Part shown: positions 36,400 through 44,728 of the stretch, piece after piece
Position numbering within the stretch: the first letter of the stretch is position 1
How the letters are laid out: the number at the start of each line of letters is the position of its first letter
Source of the DNA: an uncultured Marinosulfonomonas sp.
GTDB taxonomy: Bacteria; Pseudomonadota; Alphaproteobacteria; Rhodobacterales; Rhodobacteraceae
Assembly: GCA_947311455.1 (NCBI GenBank)
Contig: CAMZKY010000123.1
Coordinates: 1-46,496, forward strand
Reading direction: 5' to 3'
Length of the DNA: 46,496 nt
Made by a program: the position numbers and the translations under genes
The notes under the pieces: model-generated
Database searches by the model: none
What the model was told of the DNA's origin: nothing
The model's input: the letters and a program-made list of their open reading frames with translations, nothing else

Positions 36400-37773
36400 T
36401 TATCCGCTATTACTAGCCCGGCATTGTCTCGTTGGTTGTTCTAGATCATCAATGATCTTTCCAGCCACTTGCCCAGCCGTTTCCATACAATTCGAAACGG
36501 AAACACCGTTCAAGTAGTTCCCGGTTAGATGCAGCCCCTCAACCCTTTCAGAAGTTGAAGATAAAACCGTTTCACGAGCGCGGTGGCCGATCGTATATTG
36601 TGGCAATCCAAGCGCCCAGCGACGGGTGCGGTGGATCACCGGCGCACCTTTGATTTGCAGGGTGTCGGATAGTTCCGCGTGAATTTGCGCCACCAAATCA
36701 GATTCGGGCATTTGCGCCAATTCGGGATTGCGTGCGCCACCGGCATAGGCGGAAATGGCAACGTATCCATCAGGTGCGCGACCTTGATACATGGTGCTGG
36801 GGAACTGTACGCCCGAAATGATTTTGCCATTTTCCCGCGTGGTCAAAAATCCCAACCCATCCAGCGGATGCGCGACCTGTTCTTGTTTGTATCCCAGAAA
36901 CACCACATTAATCGGCGGAGCGATAATGTCGCCTGCCACGATGCTGGCGTCGGGATCAAGATTTTCCAACATGCCCGCCGCAACATGCGGCTGTACGGCC
37001 AGAACAACCGCCCGGGCCGCACGCGTTCCGGCGCTGGTTTTGATCTGAAACCCTGTGGAGGTTTTGCCGATGCTATTCACCGCCACGCCCGTATGAATAC
37101 GCGCGCCCAGCCTTTTGGCCAAAGCCGCTGGAATACTGGCAATCCCACCGCCCCACGAATACAAATGCCGCCCGGGTTCCGAACCGCGCTTAGCCGCCAA
37201 AATACCACGGGTGATCGAGCCGAACTTCTGCTCAAGCTCATGTAATTTTGTAAATGCCCCCGCGATAGAAAGCTGATGTGAATCGCCCATAAATATCCCT
37301 GCCGCCATCGGATCAATCACTTTGTCGGCAAATTCTCGGCCAAAACGGCGGGTGGCAAAGGCGTGGATTGTTTCCTCGGTTTTGTCCATTTTACGGCGTC
37401 TTAGGCCCTCAAACAGGATCGAAAACCGCGCTTGGGGTGATAGATAATTCGACATGAAAAACCCAAGCGGGTTTGTTGAAATGCCGGTTAGCTTACCCTG
37501 ATTCAGCAGGTAGCGTTTCTTAACCCCTTCGCCCAGATCATGCGCAGTCTTTAGCAAGCCCAACCGATCAATCTGTTTCAAAGCATCCGGCATTGAGGCA
37601 TTAAAGGTGGTCGGCCCTTGCTCCATCATAAAGCCGTTGAAACGGTCGGTGATGGCGTTGCCGCCCACGCGGACTTGGCGCTCCAACACTTGCACATCCA
37701 GCCCTGCCAACATCAAGGCGTGCGCGGTGGCAAGCCCGGAAATGCCGCCGCCGATGACAATCGCATCATGCAT
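36400..37773 (-). CDS. HemY-type protoporphyrinogen oxidase (FAD-dependent)
   Basis: This 457-residue flavoprotein belongs to the oxygen-dependent protoporphyrinogen/coproporphyrinogen oxidase family. FAD binding is shown by IVIGGGISGLATAHAL at the N-terminus (about 5-20) and LERQVRVGGNAIT; the C-terminal second FAD motif is LHLTGNYLNGVSVSNCMETA. I chose ATG 37773, since the N-terminus is then canonical; its first codons overlap the end of the radical SAM gene by 8 nt, indicating coupling. Many Rhodobacterales use HemJ for haem synthesis, so this copy may be dedicated to the cluster. It is the last gene of the set. It could also be the cell's ordinary haem enzyme. Confidence 0.88.
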   Translation of the reverse strand: MHDAIVIGGGISGLATAHALMLAGLDVQVLERQVRVGGNAITDRFNGFMMEQGPTTFNASMPDALKQIDRLGLLKTAHDLGEGVKKRYLLNQGKLTGISTNPLGFFMSNYLSPQARFSILFEGLRRRKMDKTEETIHAFATRRFGREFADKVIDPMAAGIFMGDSHQLSIAGAFTKLHELEQKFGSITRGILAAKRGSEPGRHLYSWGGGIASIPAALAKRLGARIHTGVAVNSIGKTSTGFQIKTSAGTRAARAVVLAVQPHVAAGMLENLDPDASIVAGDIIAPPINVVFLGYKQEQVAHPLDGLGFLTTRENGKIISGVQFPSTMYQGRAPDGYVAISAYAGGARNPELAQMPESDLVAQIHAELSDTLQIKGAPVIHRTRRWALGLPQYTIGHRARETVLSSTSERVEGLHLTGNYLNGVSVSNCMETAGQVAGKIIDDLEQPTRQCRASNSG

Positions 37774-39043
37774 TTTTGTTGCCTCGCATCCGCCTGACAA
37801 ACGCCGGTGGCCCCGCGTCTCCAAAACGGCGTTTTGCCAGCAGGGTAAGATCATCTTTGGTGACCTCTGATCGCCCTTCACCGCGCACATAATCTTCGGC
37901 ACGGCGACGCACCATGCGGCGAACAAACCCGGGCACACGCGCAATATGGCTTTCCGCGTCGTCCGACCAGTGCATAGTGATGCTGGCAGGGATCATCGGC
38001 GTAATCACAGCGCCGCCTTTAGGTTGATAGGTGCAAAGCGTGTCTTCGCCCATCATATTGCCACCCAGCGCCAAAGGCCGCGCGCGGCAGCCGCCACACA
38101 GGATTTTAAATTCGCACGCGCCGCAGCGCCCTTCTAATTTCGGCGCACGCAGGGCATTCAACACCGGCGCGTCATGCCAGATTTCAGTAAAGGATTTTTC
38201 TTTAACCGATCCGGCAGAATTTTCCATGTATGGGCAGGGCGTTACATCACCCGTGGGCGTAATGCGCGCGTATCGCGTGGCAGCAATACACCCTCCGGCA
38301 TCATAGCCATGCGCGGCAGTAATGGGCCATTCTGGATCCATTTCAATGGCGATGCGTTTAAAATGTGGTGCGCATTTGGCCCGCACCATCAAGCGTTTTT
38401 CCCGTTTGGCAGCCTTGGCGACGCGTCGCAGAACGTGATCATATTTCTCCGGCGAAATACCTGAATATTTTTCGCCACGCCCCGTGCAAACCATGAAAAA
38501 CACATTCAGCACCATTGCGCCAGCATCGCGGGCAAAGGCAACCATATCGTCAATTTCGTCGGCGGTTTCATCAGTGGCTGAAAAATGGATTTGAAACGGC
38601 ATTCCGGCGTCTTTGCAGGCATCAATACCTTGCATCGTTTTGATCCACGCGCCTTTTTTGCCGCGAAAATTATCGTGCTGATCAGGGTTCAGGGAATCAA
38701 CTGAAATGCCCACACCTGCCACGCCGGCCTGTTGTAATTCCTTGATCCTGTCATGGCGCAGCAGCATGCCGTTTGTGCCCACCACCACCATCAAACCCAA
38801 ATCGCTGGCGTGGCGCGCCAGTTCGGGCAGATCACGGCGAAGCATGGGTTCGCCGCCCGTTAGTACAACCATGGCTTCGGGGCCGACCTCGGCAATTTCG
38901 CCTAGCACACGTTTTAGATCGGCGGTGTTCAATTCATCCACCGCGCCCTCTTTTAAAACTTTGGCGTCAAGGTAGCAGTGTTCGCAGGCAAGATTGCATC
39001 GTTCGGTCAGGTTCAAAGCAATCAGATAAGGAGCATCGGCCAT
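37766..39043 (-). CDS. Radical SAM/SPASM enzyme with C-terminal PCP_red-like domain (AhbD/NirJ-like)
   Basis: This 425-residue enzyme has the radical SAM cluster motif CNLACEHC (C16, C20, C23), SAM-binding GGEP at 63-66, and a SPASM-type cysteine-rich region (C252, C270, C307, C310, C316, C319, C337) with CGACEFKILCGGCRARP. The last feature resembles NirJ and AhbC/AhbD, which act on haem d1 and haem b precursors. Residues about 359-404 match the PCP_red domain of protochlorophyllide reductase (W-S-D-D-A-E, then RVPGFVRRMVRRRAEDYV, then V-T-K-D-D-L), an unusual addition. It starts 3 bp after the stress-protein gene. Substrate unknown; a tetrapyrrole or a peptide are both possible. Confidence 0.85.
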   Translation of the reverse strand: MADAPYLIALNLTERCNLACEHCYLDAKVLKEGAVDELNTADLKRVLGEIAEVGPEAMVVLTGGEPMLRRDLPELARHASDLGLMVVVGTNGMLLRHDRIKELQQAGVAGVGISVDSLNPDQHDNFRGKKGAWIKTMQGIDACKDAGMPFQIHFSATDETADEIDDMVAFARDAGAMVLNVFFMVCTGRGEKYSGISPEKYDHVLRRVAKAAKREKRLMVRAKCAPHFKRIAIEMDPEWPITAAHGYDAGGCIAATRYARITPTGDVTPCPYMENSAGSVKEKSFTEIWHDAPVLNALRAPKLEGRCGACEFKILCGGCRARPLALGGNMMGEDTLCTYQPKGGAVITPMIPASITMHWSDDAESHIARVPGFVRRMVRRRAEDYVRGEGRSEVTKDDLTLLAKRRFGDAGPPAFVRRMRGNKNA

Positions 39044-39046
39044 GGT

Positions 39047-40702
39047 TTAGCCCCGATCCTCGGGGCACATGGCAAGGCGGGCATTAGCAAAGGCGTCGTC
39101 CTCGATTGCGGCATCAATCACCGTAAGTCCACGTTTCTTGGCAAAGTTTTCGATGCTGGTTTCCACCTGATCGCGGAAGGACTCGGGCACCCGTTGTAAC
39201 CGCGCCAAAGATGCTGCGCGCCATTCGATACCACCTCGCTCACGAATGCTAGGTTTTCGTGTCGATTCCGCCATAAACGGCTCAATATGTTCCACGGATA
39301 CCACATTAGCCGCATCGCGTCGCGCCGATTTTTCGGCCCGAAGCTCGATATTTTCGCGCACCTGTTTATCTGTGATTCCATCCAGCATGGTGCGGGCATC
39401 TTCGGCCCATTTCAGCCGTTCAAATTGTGCCTGCGGGGCATCTCGATCACCGCCACCACCGGGCATCATTTTCGACATCACCTGTTCAACAAATTTCGTG
39501 GTGATAAAGGTGTGGCCTTCTTTTTGCGCCTGCCGGATTACCCCCGTACGCGCCATGCCGCGCACAAATTCAGGAGCGCGGTTGATCATTTCGCTGGCCT
39601 CGTCCGACCACATGATGGTTTCCTCGGCAACCACATCCGAAGGCGGATAATATTCAACCATCCCAACCCAAACGTGACACGGCACCATGCGCAACAGGTT
39701 TTCCGTATTGCCGCCAATATCCAGCCCGTCATCGGCATGCACACCGGTTTTACCAACCACCAACAAAGACGCGCCATGTTTTTCAACGTATTTCTTGATC
39801 GCCTGATAGGGTTTCCCGGCCAACAGTTCAGTGACGATTTCAACGCTCGCATCCTGTGCCACGGTTTGGGCAACGTTCAGGTGTGCCTGATAAATTTTTG
39901 CAATGCCGTCATCAATCAGTTCTTCGTGCAGTTGTTCTTGTTCCTTGAAACGAAACACCTTGCCCGCCTCTTCATCCAGCACTGTCGAAATCTTGTTGAA
40001 CGCCACATAGTGATAGTAGGGATCATATGCCGCCACCACATGCACAGGCACCTCCAGACGTTTGCCAATATCCAGCGCCGTCATCAAAGCGCCGAATGAT
40101 TTTGGCGATCCGTCCATACCCACAACAATCGGGCCGTCGCCAATATTCATCCGGCGGTCTTTGGCGACAAATACGTCCATATTGGTGCGGCGAACCACGC
40201 GTTCGCAAACCGTGCCGATGGTCGATCCTGCAACAGCCCCAAGACCAAGTGCGCCGATGAACAGTGCATCATGTTCGTTCCGGTTCATCGCGCTTATCAG
40301 GCAGGTATAATTCTTGCCCTCGGGCGACAAGCGTTTAAACGGCACATTTGCCGCCTTTGAAACTGTTTCGGCTGCATCGTGATAGCTGTCGGAGATCAGA
40401 CCCAAACCCATGCCAATCAGATCTTCGTGGACTTCGCGCTGATGCTCCATCTCGCTTTCCCGTTGATAGCGTTCCGGCAACCCTCCTTCCATCTGTTTAA
40501 AACGCCGATCATGCAGGCGCGCGGCGTAGGCATGAATGCCTGTGATTGTATCCGTACAAAGGCGGGTTGCCTGTTTCATTGCGTTATTGGCGTAATCGGA
40601 TTGATCCAGCGCCACCATAATACGCGCCATAGATACTGGGGCATCACCTGCAGCGCCTTTGGTGCCTTCGGTGCCTTCGTCTATTGCCAGATTTACAACC
40701 AT
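39047..40702 (-). CDS. Tandem universal stress protein fused to three PCP_red-like domains
   Basis: This is a 551-residue soluble protein. Residues about 25-185 and 190-350 are two universal stress protein domains (RIMVALDQSDYANNAM; IVVGMDGSPKSFGAL; VVGKTGVHADDG followed by GGNTENLL, an ATP-binding-type loop). Three repeats of about 46 residues follow at 365-410, 432-478 and 494-540, each with the pattern W-x3-A-x(2-4)-L/I-x5-(F)VR-…-E/A-…-I/V-T. This is the pattern of PCP_red, found at the C-terminus of protochlorophyllide reductase subunit B. The first copy (WSDEASEMINRAPEFVRGM) is the clearest. I know of no described function for this fusion. It lies between the SUMF1-type gene and the radical SAM gene, which carries a fourth copy. 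Confidence 0.85.
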   Translation of the reverse strand: MVVNLAIDEGTEGTKGAAGDAPVSMARIMVALDQSDYANNAMKQATRLCTDTITGIHAYAARLHDRRFKQMEGGLPERYQRESEMEHQREVHEDLIGMGLGLISDSYHDAAETVSKAANVPFKRLSPEGKNYTCLISAMNRNEHDALFIGALGLGAVAGSTIGTVCERVVRRTNMDVFVAKDRRMNIGDGPIVVGMDGSPKSFGALMTALDIGKRLEVPVHVVAAYDPYYHYVAFNKISTVLDEEAGKVFRFKEQEQLHEELIDDGIAKIYQAHLNVAQTVAQDASVEIVTELLAGKPYQAIKKYVEKHGASLLVVGKTGVHADDGLDIGGNTENLLRMVPCHVWVGMVEYYPPSDVVAEETIMWSDEASEMINRAPEFVRGMARTGVIRQAQKEGHTFITTKFVEQVMSKMMPGGGGDRDAPQAQFERLKWAEDARTMLDGITDKQVRENIELRAEKSARRDAANVVSVEHIEPFMAESTRKPSIRERGGIEWRAASLARLQRVPESFRDQVETSIENFAKKRGLTVIDAAIEDDAFANARLAMCPEDRG

Positions 40703-40740
40703 ATCATTTCTCCAGTTTTTGACCCCTGTTCAGGTCCGTG

Positions 40741-41589
40741 TTAAATGTCTTTTGCGCAGCGGAATCCGACAAACTCGGCATATGAATTCGTGTAGTCCCA
40801 CAAGCGATTGCTTGCGACGGTCATGTGCGGCCTCCCGTTCCAATTGTTACCTTTGATATAAGCACAAGGTTCGCCCGGCACCGATTCATCCAATGCGTCA
40901 GGGGCCGCGCAAAGCGCGGGCAAAACCCCGCCATTATCGGCCTTTAACTGCGCCAAAAGTTCCAGCATCTCGGGCGTGGCATTTCGTGTATCAACCACGC
41001 TGTCGCGGCATTGGCCTGCGCGGGCTACGCGCGAATCGGCCACCCATTCCGAAACATTGCCCGCCAAGCCGCGCACGCCGTATGGGCTGATATCTTGCAC
41101 AAAACCATTGATTGAAACCGGGGCAATACCGCTGATATTAGCACGGGTCAGATCGGGATCATTGCCCCATGGATAAATTTGCCCATCCACCCCGCGTGCG
41201 GCCTTTTCCCATTCGATTTCGGTTGGCAGACGTTTACCTGCCCATGCGCAATAGGCGATCGCATCATCGTATAAAACGCCGGTCACTGGCTGATTCGGTT
41301 GATTAAAGTATTCGTCATCGTAGAACGCCGAAGGTTCATGGCCTGTTTCAGAGACAAATTCACCGTAATTCGCGTTTGTAACCTCGAATTTGTCAATCAA
41401 AAACGCGTCTACATTATAGGGCATCGGGCCATATAATCCTGTGTAATAGACATAACCCAACACCGCAGGGCCAGCAGGCACCACGACCATGCCTTTTTGA
41501 CCCATCAGGGCAAGTGCTGAGTAAGCCCCTGCCCCTAATGTTATCACTGCGATAGCAGCAATTATTTTGGATTTCAGTTGAATAACCAA
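40741..41589 (-). CDS. Membrane-anchored SUMF1/FGE-fold protein, probably non-catalytic
   Basis: This 282-residue protein has an N-terminal membrane segment (about 8-30) and then a formylglycine-generating-enzyme-like fold: VDAFLIDKFEVTNANYGEFV, LPTEIEWEKAARG, YPWGNDPD, LAGNVSEWV and the C-terminal FVGFRC. The pair of catalytic cysteines of true FGE, expected after the GGSW region, is missing; the corresponding part reads KGNNWNGRPHM. An insert of about 50 residues with three cysteines (after GNVSEWV) is unusual. NirV and similar SUMF1-fold proteins accompany some redox enzymes. The TTG start (41587-41589) overlaps the small upstream gene by 16 nt. Confidence 0.8.
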   Translation of the reverse strand: MVIQLKSKIIAAIAVITLGAGAYSALALMGQKGMVVVPAGPAVLGYVYYTGLYGPMPYNVDAFLIDKFEVTNANYGEFVSETGHEPSAFYDDEYFNQPNQPVTGVLYDDAIAYCAWAGKRLPTEIEWEKAARGVDGQIYPWGNDPDLTRANISGIAPVSINGFVQDISPYGVRGLAGNVSEWVADSRVARAGQCRDSVVDTRNATPEMLELLAQLKADNGGVLPALCAAPDALDESVPGEPCAYIKGNNWNGRPHMTVASNRLWDYTNSYAEFVGFRCAKDI

Positions 41590-41684
41590 TACCCCAATAA
41601 CAACGTCACTACCGCCACATTCACCAAAGCGCCCGCCAGAACAAACACATCAAACGTGTTGATTTTTTTCCATTTATTCATCAT
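41574..41684 (-). CDS. 36-residue single-pass membrane peptide
   Basis: A short frame from ATG 41682-41684 to TGA 41574-41576 encodes MMNKWKKINTFDVFVLAGAL, then a hydrophobic run rich in Val and Leu, ending GYWLFN. It has a basic N-terminus and one membrane helix (about 13-33), the usual form of small subunits of membrane complexes. It overlaps the following SUMF1-type gene by 16 nt and lies 24 bp after the cupredoxin gene, so it fills what would otherwise be a gap in the operon. Possible role: anchor or accessory peptide for a membrane redox complex. No family recognised. Confidence 0.6.
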   Translation of the reverse strand: MMNKWKKINTFDVFVLAGALVNVAVVTLLLGYWLFN

Positions 41685-41708
41685 CGCGCGCTCCGGTTGT
41701 TTTTGGAT

Positions 41709-42449
41709 TTAGTAGGACAGTTCCATCGTTGCTTCGCCACCCGCATTAACAGTGACGGTTCCAACCTTTTTCTCGCCCAAGAAGCCGTGCCACATCATCA
41801 CATTATATTCGCCGGCGGGAATATCAGTGATCGAAAATGCACCGTTTTCATCAACAACAGAAAAATAAGGTGTTTTGGCAACGTAAACAAAGCTGTGCAT
41901 GAAATCATGCGCGTCGCATTCTACTTTCATACCGTTGCCGCGGCGCAGTTTAACCAGTTTAGTAACTGTATCGCCTGCGTTTGGTTGAGATACGTTCATC
42001 ACGGTGCGACGGGATTTGCCGATTTGTTCGTAGGTGTGGATGTTGTGCAGCGTGTGATCCGAATTCACCGCGGTAAGTTCACCTTTGTTGGCCATAACAC
42101 CCAAAGCCGGGGAAAATTCGCAGGCTTCTTGAGTCAAGGTCAGCGACATCAGTTCTTCGGGCATGGCTTTGCCTTCTTCGATGTCGGCAAGGAATACAAC
42201 CGCGTTCTTAAGTGTTCCGTTTTCATTGATTTGCACAAATGGCACTTCGCGTGATCCTTCGCCGCAAATTTCGGGATCTTTTGAAATGGTGTAGGTGCGC
42301 GTATCGGCCGTGGCGTCGCCTGCAGCGACGGTGCCAACAAAGCTGCCACCATTTGCAACATCAACCACTTTGTATCCTTTGGCGTTGGCGGTTGTGGCCA
42401 TACCCAGCATTGTCAACGCAATCGCGGTTTTGGTGATTAGGTTTTTCAT
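41709..42449 (-). CDS. Exported cupredoxin with carboxypeptidase-regulatory-like domain
   Basis: This 246-residue protein has a signal peptide cleaved after ANA (residue 23). The cupredoxin part has likely type I copper ligands in the histidines of NSDHTLHNIH (H132, H135, H138) and in the CX2HX2M motif C178-H181-M184. Residues about 193-245 form a carboxypeptidase-regulatory-like beta domain (VVDENGAFSITDIPAGEYNV). Proteins of this type are often named methylamine utilisation-like or plastocyanin-like and occur with respiratory enzymes. AAGGAAAC lies before ATG 42449. A periplasmic electron carrier for the molybdoenzyme at 44832 is a natural guess, since AioA enzymes can pass electrons to azurin. 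Confidence 0.85.
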   Translation of the reverse strand: MKNLITKTAIALTMLGMATTANAKGYKVVDVANGGSFVGTVAAGDATADTRTYTISKDPEICGEGSREVPFVQINENGTLKNAVVFLADIEEGKAMPEELMSLTLTQEACEFSPALGVMANKGELTAVNSDHTLHNIHTYEQIGKSRRTVMNVSQPNAGDTVTKLVKLRRGNGMKVECDAHDFMHSFVYVAKTPYFSVVDENGAFSITDIPAGEYNVMMWHGFLGEKKVGTVTVNAGGEATMELSY

Positions 42450-42478
42450 ATTTGTTTCCTTTGTTAATTAATCGTAGA

Positions 42479-44668
42479 TCAGGCTACATTTTGCAGCGCT
42501 GGTTCATTTTCAACGGTTTGAACCAGCTCGGACAAGGCATCGATTGCCACCAGCCAGCGGGTTTTTTGCGTCTCGTCCCCCAGCATCTTCAGCAAGCGTT
42601 TGTATCCGGCAACGGGGGCGTATTGCCCCAACAACTTGCCAATATCGCGCCGATAGGTGCCGTCATTTTCACTGGCAAACACCACCAGCGCATCGACAGC
42701 TGTGTCTCCGTACTGACGCGCCAGCGCGCGGGCAGCGGCAATGCCGACGCCCATGTAAGAATCGTTCAGGGCACCGATGATAGGATCGGAAACCTCGTTA
42801 CGTTGAGCGATGGCTTGAACGGCCTCAACGCGAACCAAGGGATCATCGTGGCTTAACAATTCAAGCAACTTTTCAGTCACATAATCGTCACTAATCTTGC
42901 CCAAAACACGCACGGCCAATACCCGTGTTTGGGAATCTTCGTCTCCAAAAAACCCTTTCAGATTTTCAAGGATATCAGATGAAAGCGTGTTTGTGGTTTC
43001 GCCGTGTTTGGCGAGCGAAAATAGAACCGCTTGGCGTGCTTCCTCATCAATATCAGCATTCATTGCCTCGACCAGCGCGGCAGTGACATCGGGTTTAACG
43101 ATGCTACCCAATAGGCGCGCTGCGAACCGCTGCACATCCAAATGCGGCGCGGCGGCCGTTTCCCATGATACTTTGCGCTTGGCAAATTTATGCACTTTAG
43201 TGCGTTCCAGCGCGGCTTGATCCTGTTCCGACAGAATAATTTCTTCTGGCTCGGCCACAGGTTCGGCAGGTTCATTCGCCATGATTGCATCAAGGGTTGA
43301 TTGCGGCTTGACGGGTTGTTTTTTCAAAGGCAGATCGGCGTCAATTTCCTCGTAGATCTCTTCCAGCTCGGCCGCCGATGGCTCCGGCGCCTCCTCAACG
43401 ATTTCAGGTTCAACTTCTTCCTCTTCGGGTGGAAGAACCAATTCACCTTTTAACGCTGACAACAGCGCATCGCTTGCAACGTTAGGCCATTCCGGATCGT
43501 TCGCAGCGATCTGCGCAAGGGATGTCATGCTGGACAGGCGTAATTCGCGGTCTTCGTCGCCTGCGGCCTCCATCAAAGCAGGCACACCCAGTGTTCCAGC
43601 GCGCTCAAATGCCTCGATCACGCCAACGCGAAAATCGCGAGGAATATCGGCATTGCCGATCACGTGGGTTAAGCCTTTGACGGCTTTAGGGCCTTTTAGC
43701 GCAATCACCGCCATTGCGGCCTCTTTGGCGGCTTTGGGCTCGCCTTTGATCGCCTTTTGAACGGCATCAATCAAATCTTTATCGTCAAATATTTCGGGCT
43801 TAGCCGAGATCACTTTGAAAACCTCGGCTCGCACGGCGTCGGATTGATCGCGGATCATATCCCACAGCAATGTCGGATTTTGCGCGCCAGCGTGTTTCAC
43901 CACGGCGGCGCGAACCGCTGCATCATCATCGCCAAACAGAGGAATCAGGTTTTCATCGGATGGATCAAGATTCAAAATCGCCAAAGCGCGGATCTCGGCA
44001 TTTTTATCGCCAATCAATCCCGCGCGCAACGCAGCCAGATCGGGATTGCCCGATTCGCCAACCGCCCGCACAATGCGACGGCACATGCGATCGTCGCCTT
44101 GACCATACAGTTCAATCACCGCCATCGCCCCGTCTGGCCCCATGTTGCACAAGGCGCGCAGGCCAGCTTCGGTTAGATCCTGATTTTCAGGGTCGGCCAT
44201 TGCGGTTACGATTTCAGGCACCGCATCAACATGCGCGAAAACCGCCAGCCCTTCCAGGGCCAGCATTTGCACGTCAACCCAATCATCCCAACCGGAGTTA
44301 AAGAATTCGTCTTCGTCCCATGCAATTTTATCTTCAGCACGAGAAATGACCAAGGCGCGCAGATACGGCACTACGGGATCAAATTTCATTGCAACCAACG
44401 CCTTGATCGCGGCCTTTTTTACGTCGGCATCTGGATCGCCCAGCAGGTTGTCCATCAGTTTTTGCGCGGTAGCAGGATCGTTGATTTGCAACAACGCATT
44501 CGCCGCATCGACGCGCACGTCAGGATCATCATCCAGCAACGCAGCAACCAGTGCTTCGGTCACATTTGGAAGGTTGAAATTACCCAAGGCCTGAGCGGCA
44601 GCACACCGGTGAACATCGGCGCCGTCTTTCAGCAGGGATACAAGTTTGTCACTAATTTCGGTTTTCAT
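42479..44668 (-). CDS. HEAT-repeat (PBS-lyase-like) scaffold protein
   Basis: This 729-residue protein is made of HEAT-like repeats of the PBS-lyase type, for example RCAAAQALGNFNLPNVTEAL, DDDPDVRVDAANAL and GDPDADVKKAAIKALV in the first 90 residues, and again from about 520 to 715 (SHDDPLVRVEAVQAIA). A very acidic, proline-rich linker of about 90 residues (around 395-480, with EEEEVEPEIVEEAPEP) separates two repeat blocks. No signal peptide, so probably cytoplasmic. I chose ATG 44668 because GAGGAG lies 10 nt upstream; GTG 44677 is too close to it. Likely a scaffold or maturation factor. It is the first gene after a Crp/Fnr-type site. Confidence 0.85.
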   Translation of the reverse strand: MKTEISDKLVSLLKDGADVHRCAAAQALGNFNLPNVTEALVAALLDDDPDVRVDAANALLQINDPATAQKLMDNLLGDPDADVKKAAIKALVAMKFDPVVPYLRALVISRAEDKIAWDEDEFFNSGWDDWVDVQMLALEGLAVFAHVDAVPEIVTAMADPENQDLTEAGLRALCNMGPDGAMAVIELYGQGDDRMCRRIVRAVGESGNPDLAALRAGLIGDKNAEIRALAILNLDPSDENLIPLFGDDDAAVRAAVVKHAGAQNPTLLWDMIRDQSDAVRAEVFKVISAKPEIFDDKDLIDAVQKAIKGEPKAAKEAAMAVIALKGPKAVKGLTHVIGNADIPRDFRVGVIEAFERAGTLGVPALMEAAGDEDRELRLSSMTSLAQIAANDPEWPNVASDALLSALKGELVLPPEEEEVEPEIVEEAPEPSAAELEEIYEEIDADLPLKKQPVKPQSTLDAIMANEPAEPVAEPEEIILSEQDQAALERTKVHKFAKRKVSWETAAAPHLDVQRFAARLLGSIVKPDVTAALVEAMNADIDEEARQAVLFSLAKHGETTNTLSSDILENLKGFFGDEDSQTRVLAVRVLGKISDDYVTEKLLELLSHDDPLVRVEAVQAIAQRNEVSDPIIGALNDSYMGVGIAAARALARQYGDTAVDALVVFASENDGTYRRDIGKLLGQYAPVAGYKRLLKMLGDETQKTRWLVAIDALSELVQTVENEPALQNVA

Positions 44669-44700
44669 CGATTTCACGCTCCTCGAAAACTCTTCAGGAT

Positions 44701-44706
44701 AGCGTA
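44701..44706 (-). promoter_or_regulatory. Candidate -10 box of the HEAT-gene promoter
   Basis: TACGCT on the minus strand lies exactly where a -10 box should be if the Crp/Fnr-type site at 44729-44742 is centred at -41.5. The predicted transcript start is near 44694, about 26 nt before the ATG. Confidence 0.4.
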
Positions 44707-44728
44707 GGTCGATTCCGAAATTCGATCA

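Noticed and set aside
36679-37245. 188-codon frame antisense to the protoporphyrinogen oxidase gene
   Set aside because: Shadow of a well-supported gene; no protein-like pattern.
39287-40099. 270-codon frame antisense to the USP-PCP_red gene
   Set aside because: Shadow frame with His/Phe-rich composition and no ribosome binding site; the sense protein has clear domains.
40741-41589. Active formylglycine-generating enzyme that would modify a sulfatase
   Set aside because: The catalytic cysteine pair is not at the expected place and no sulfatase gene is in the window.
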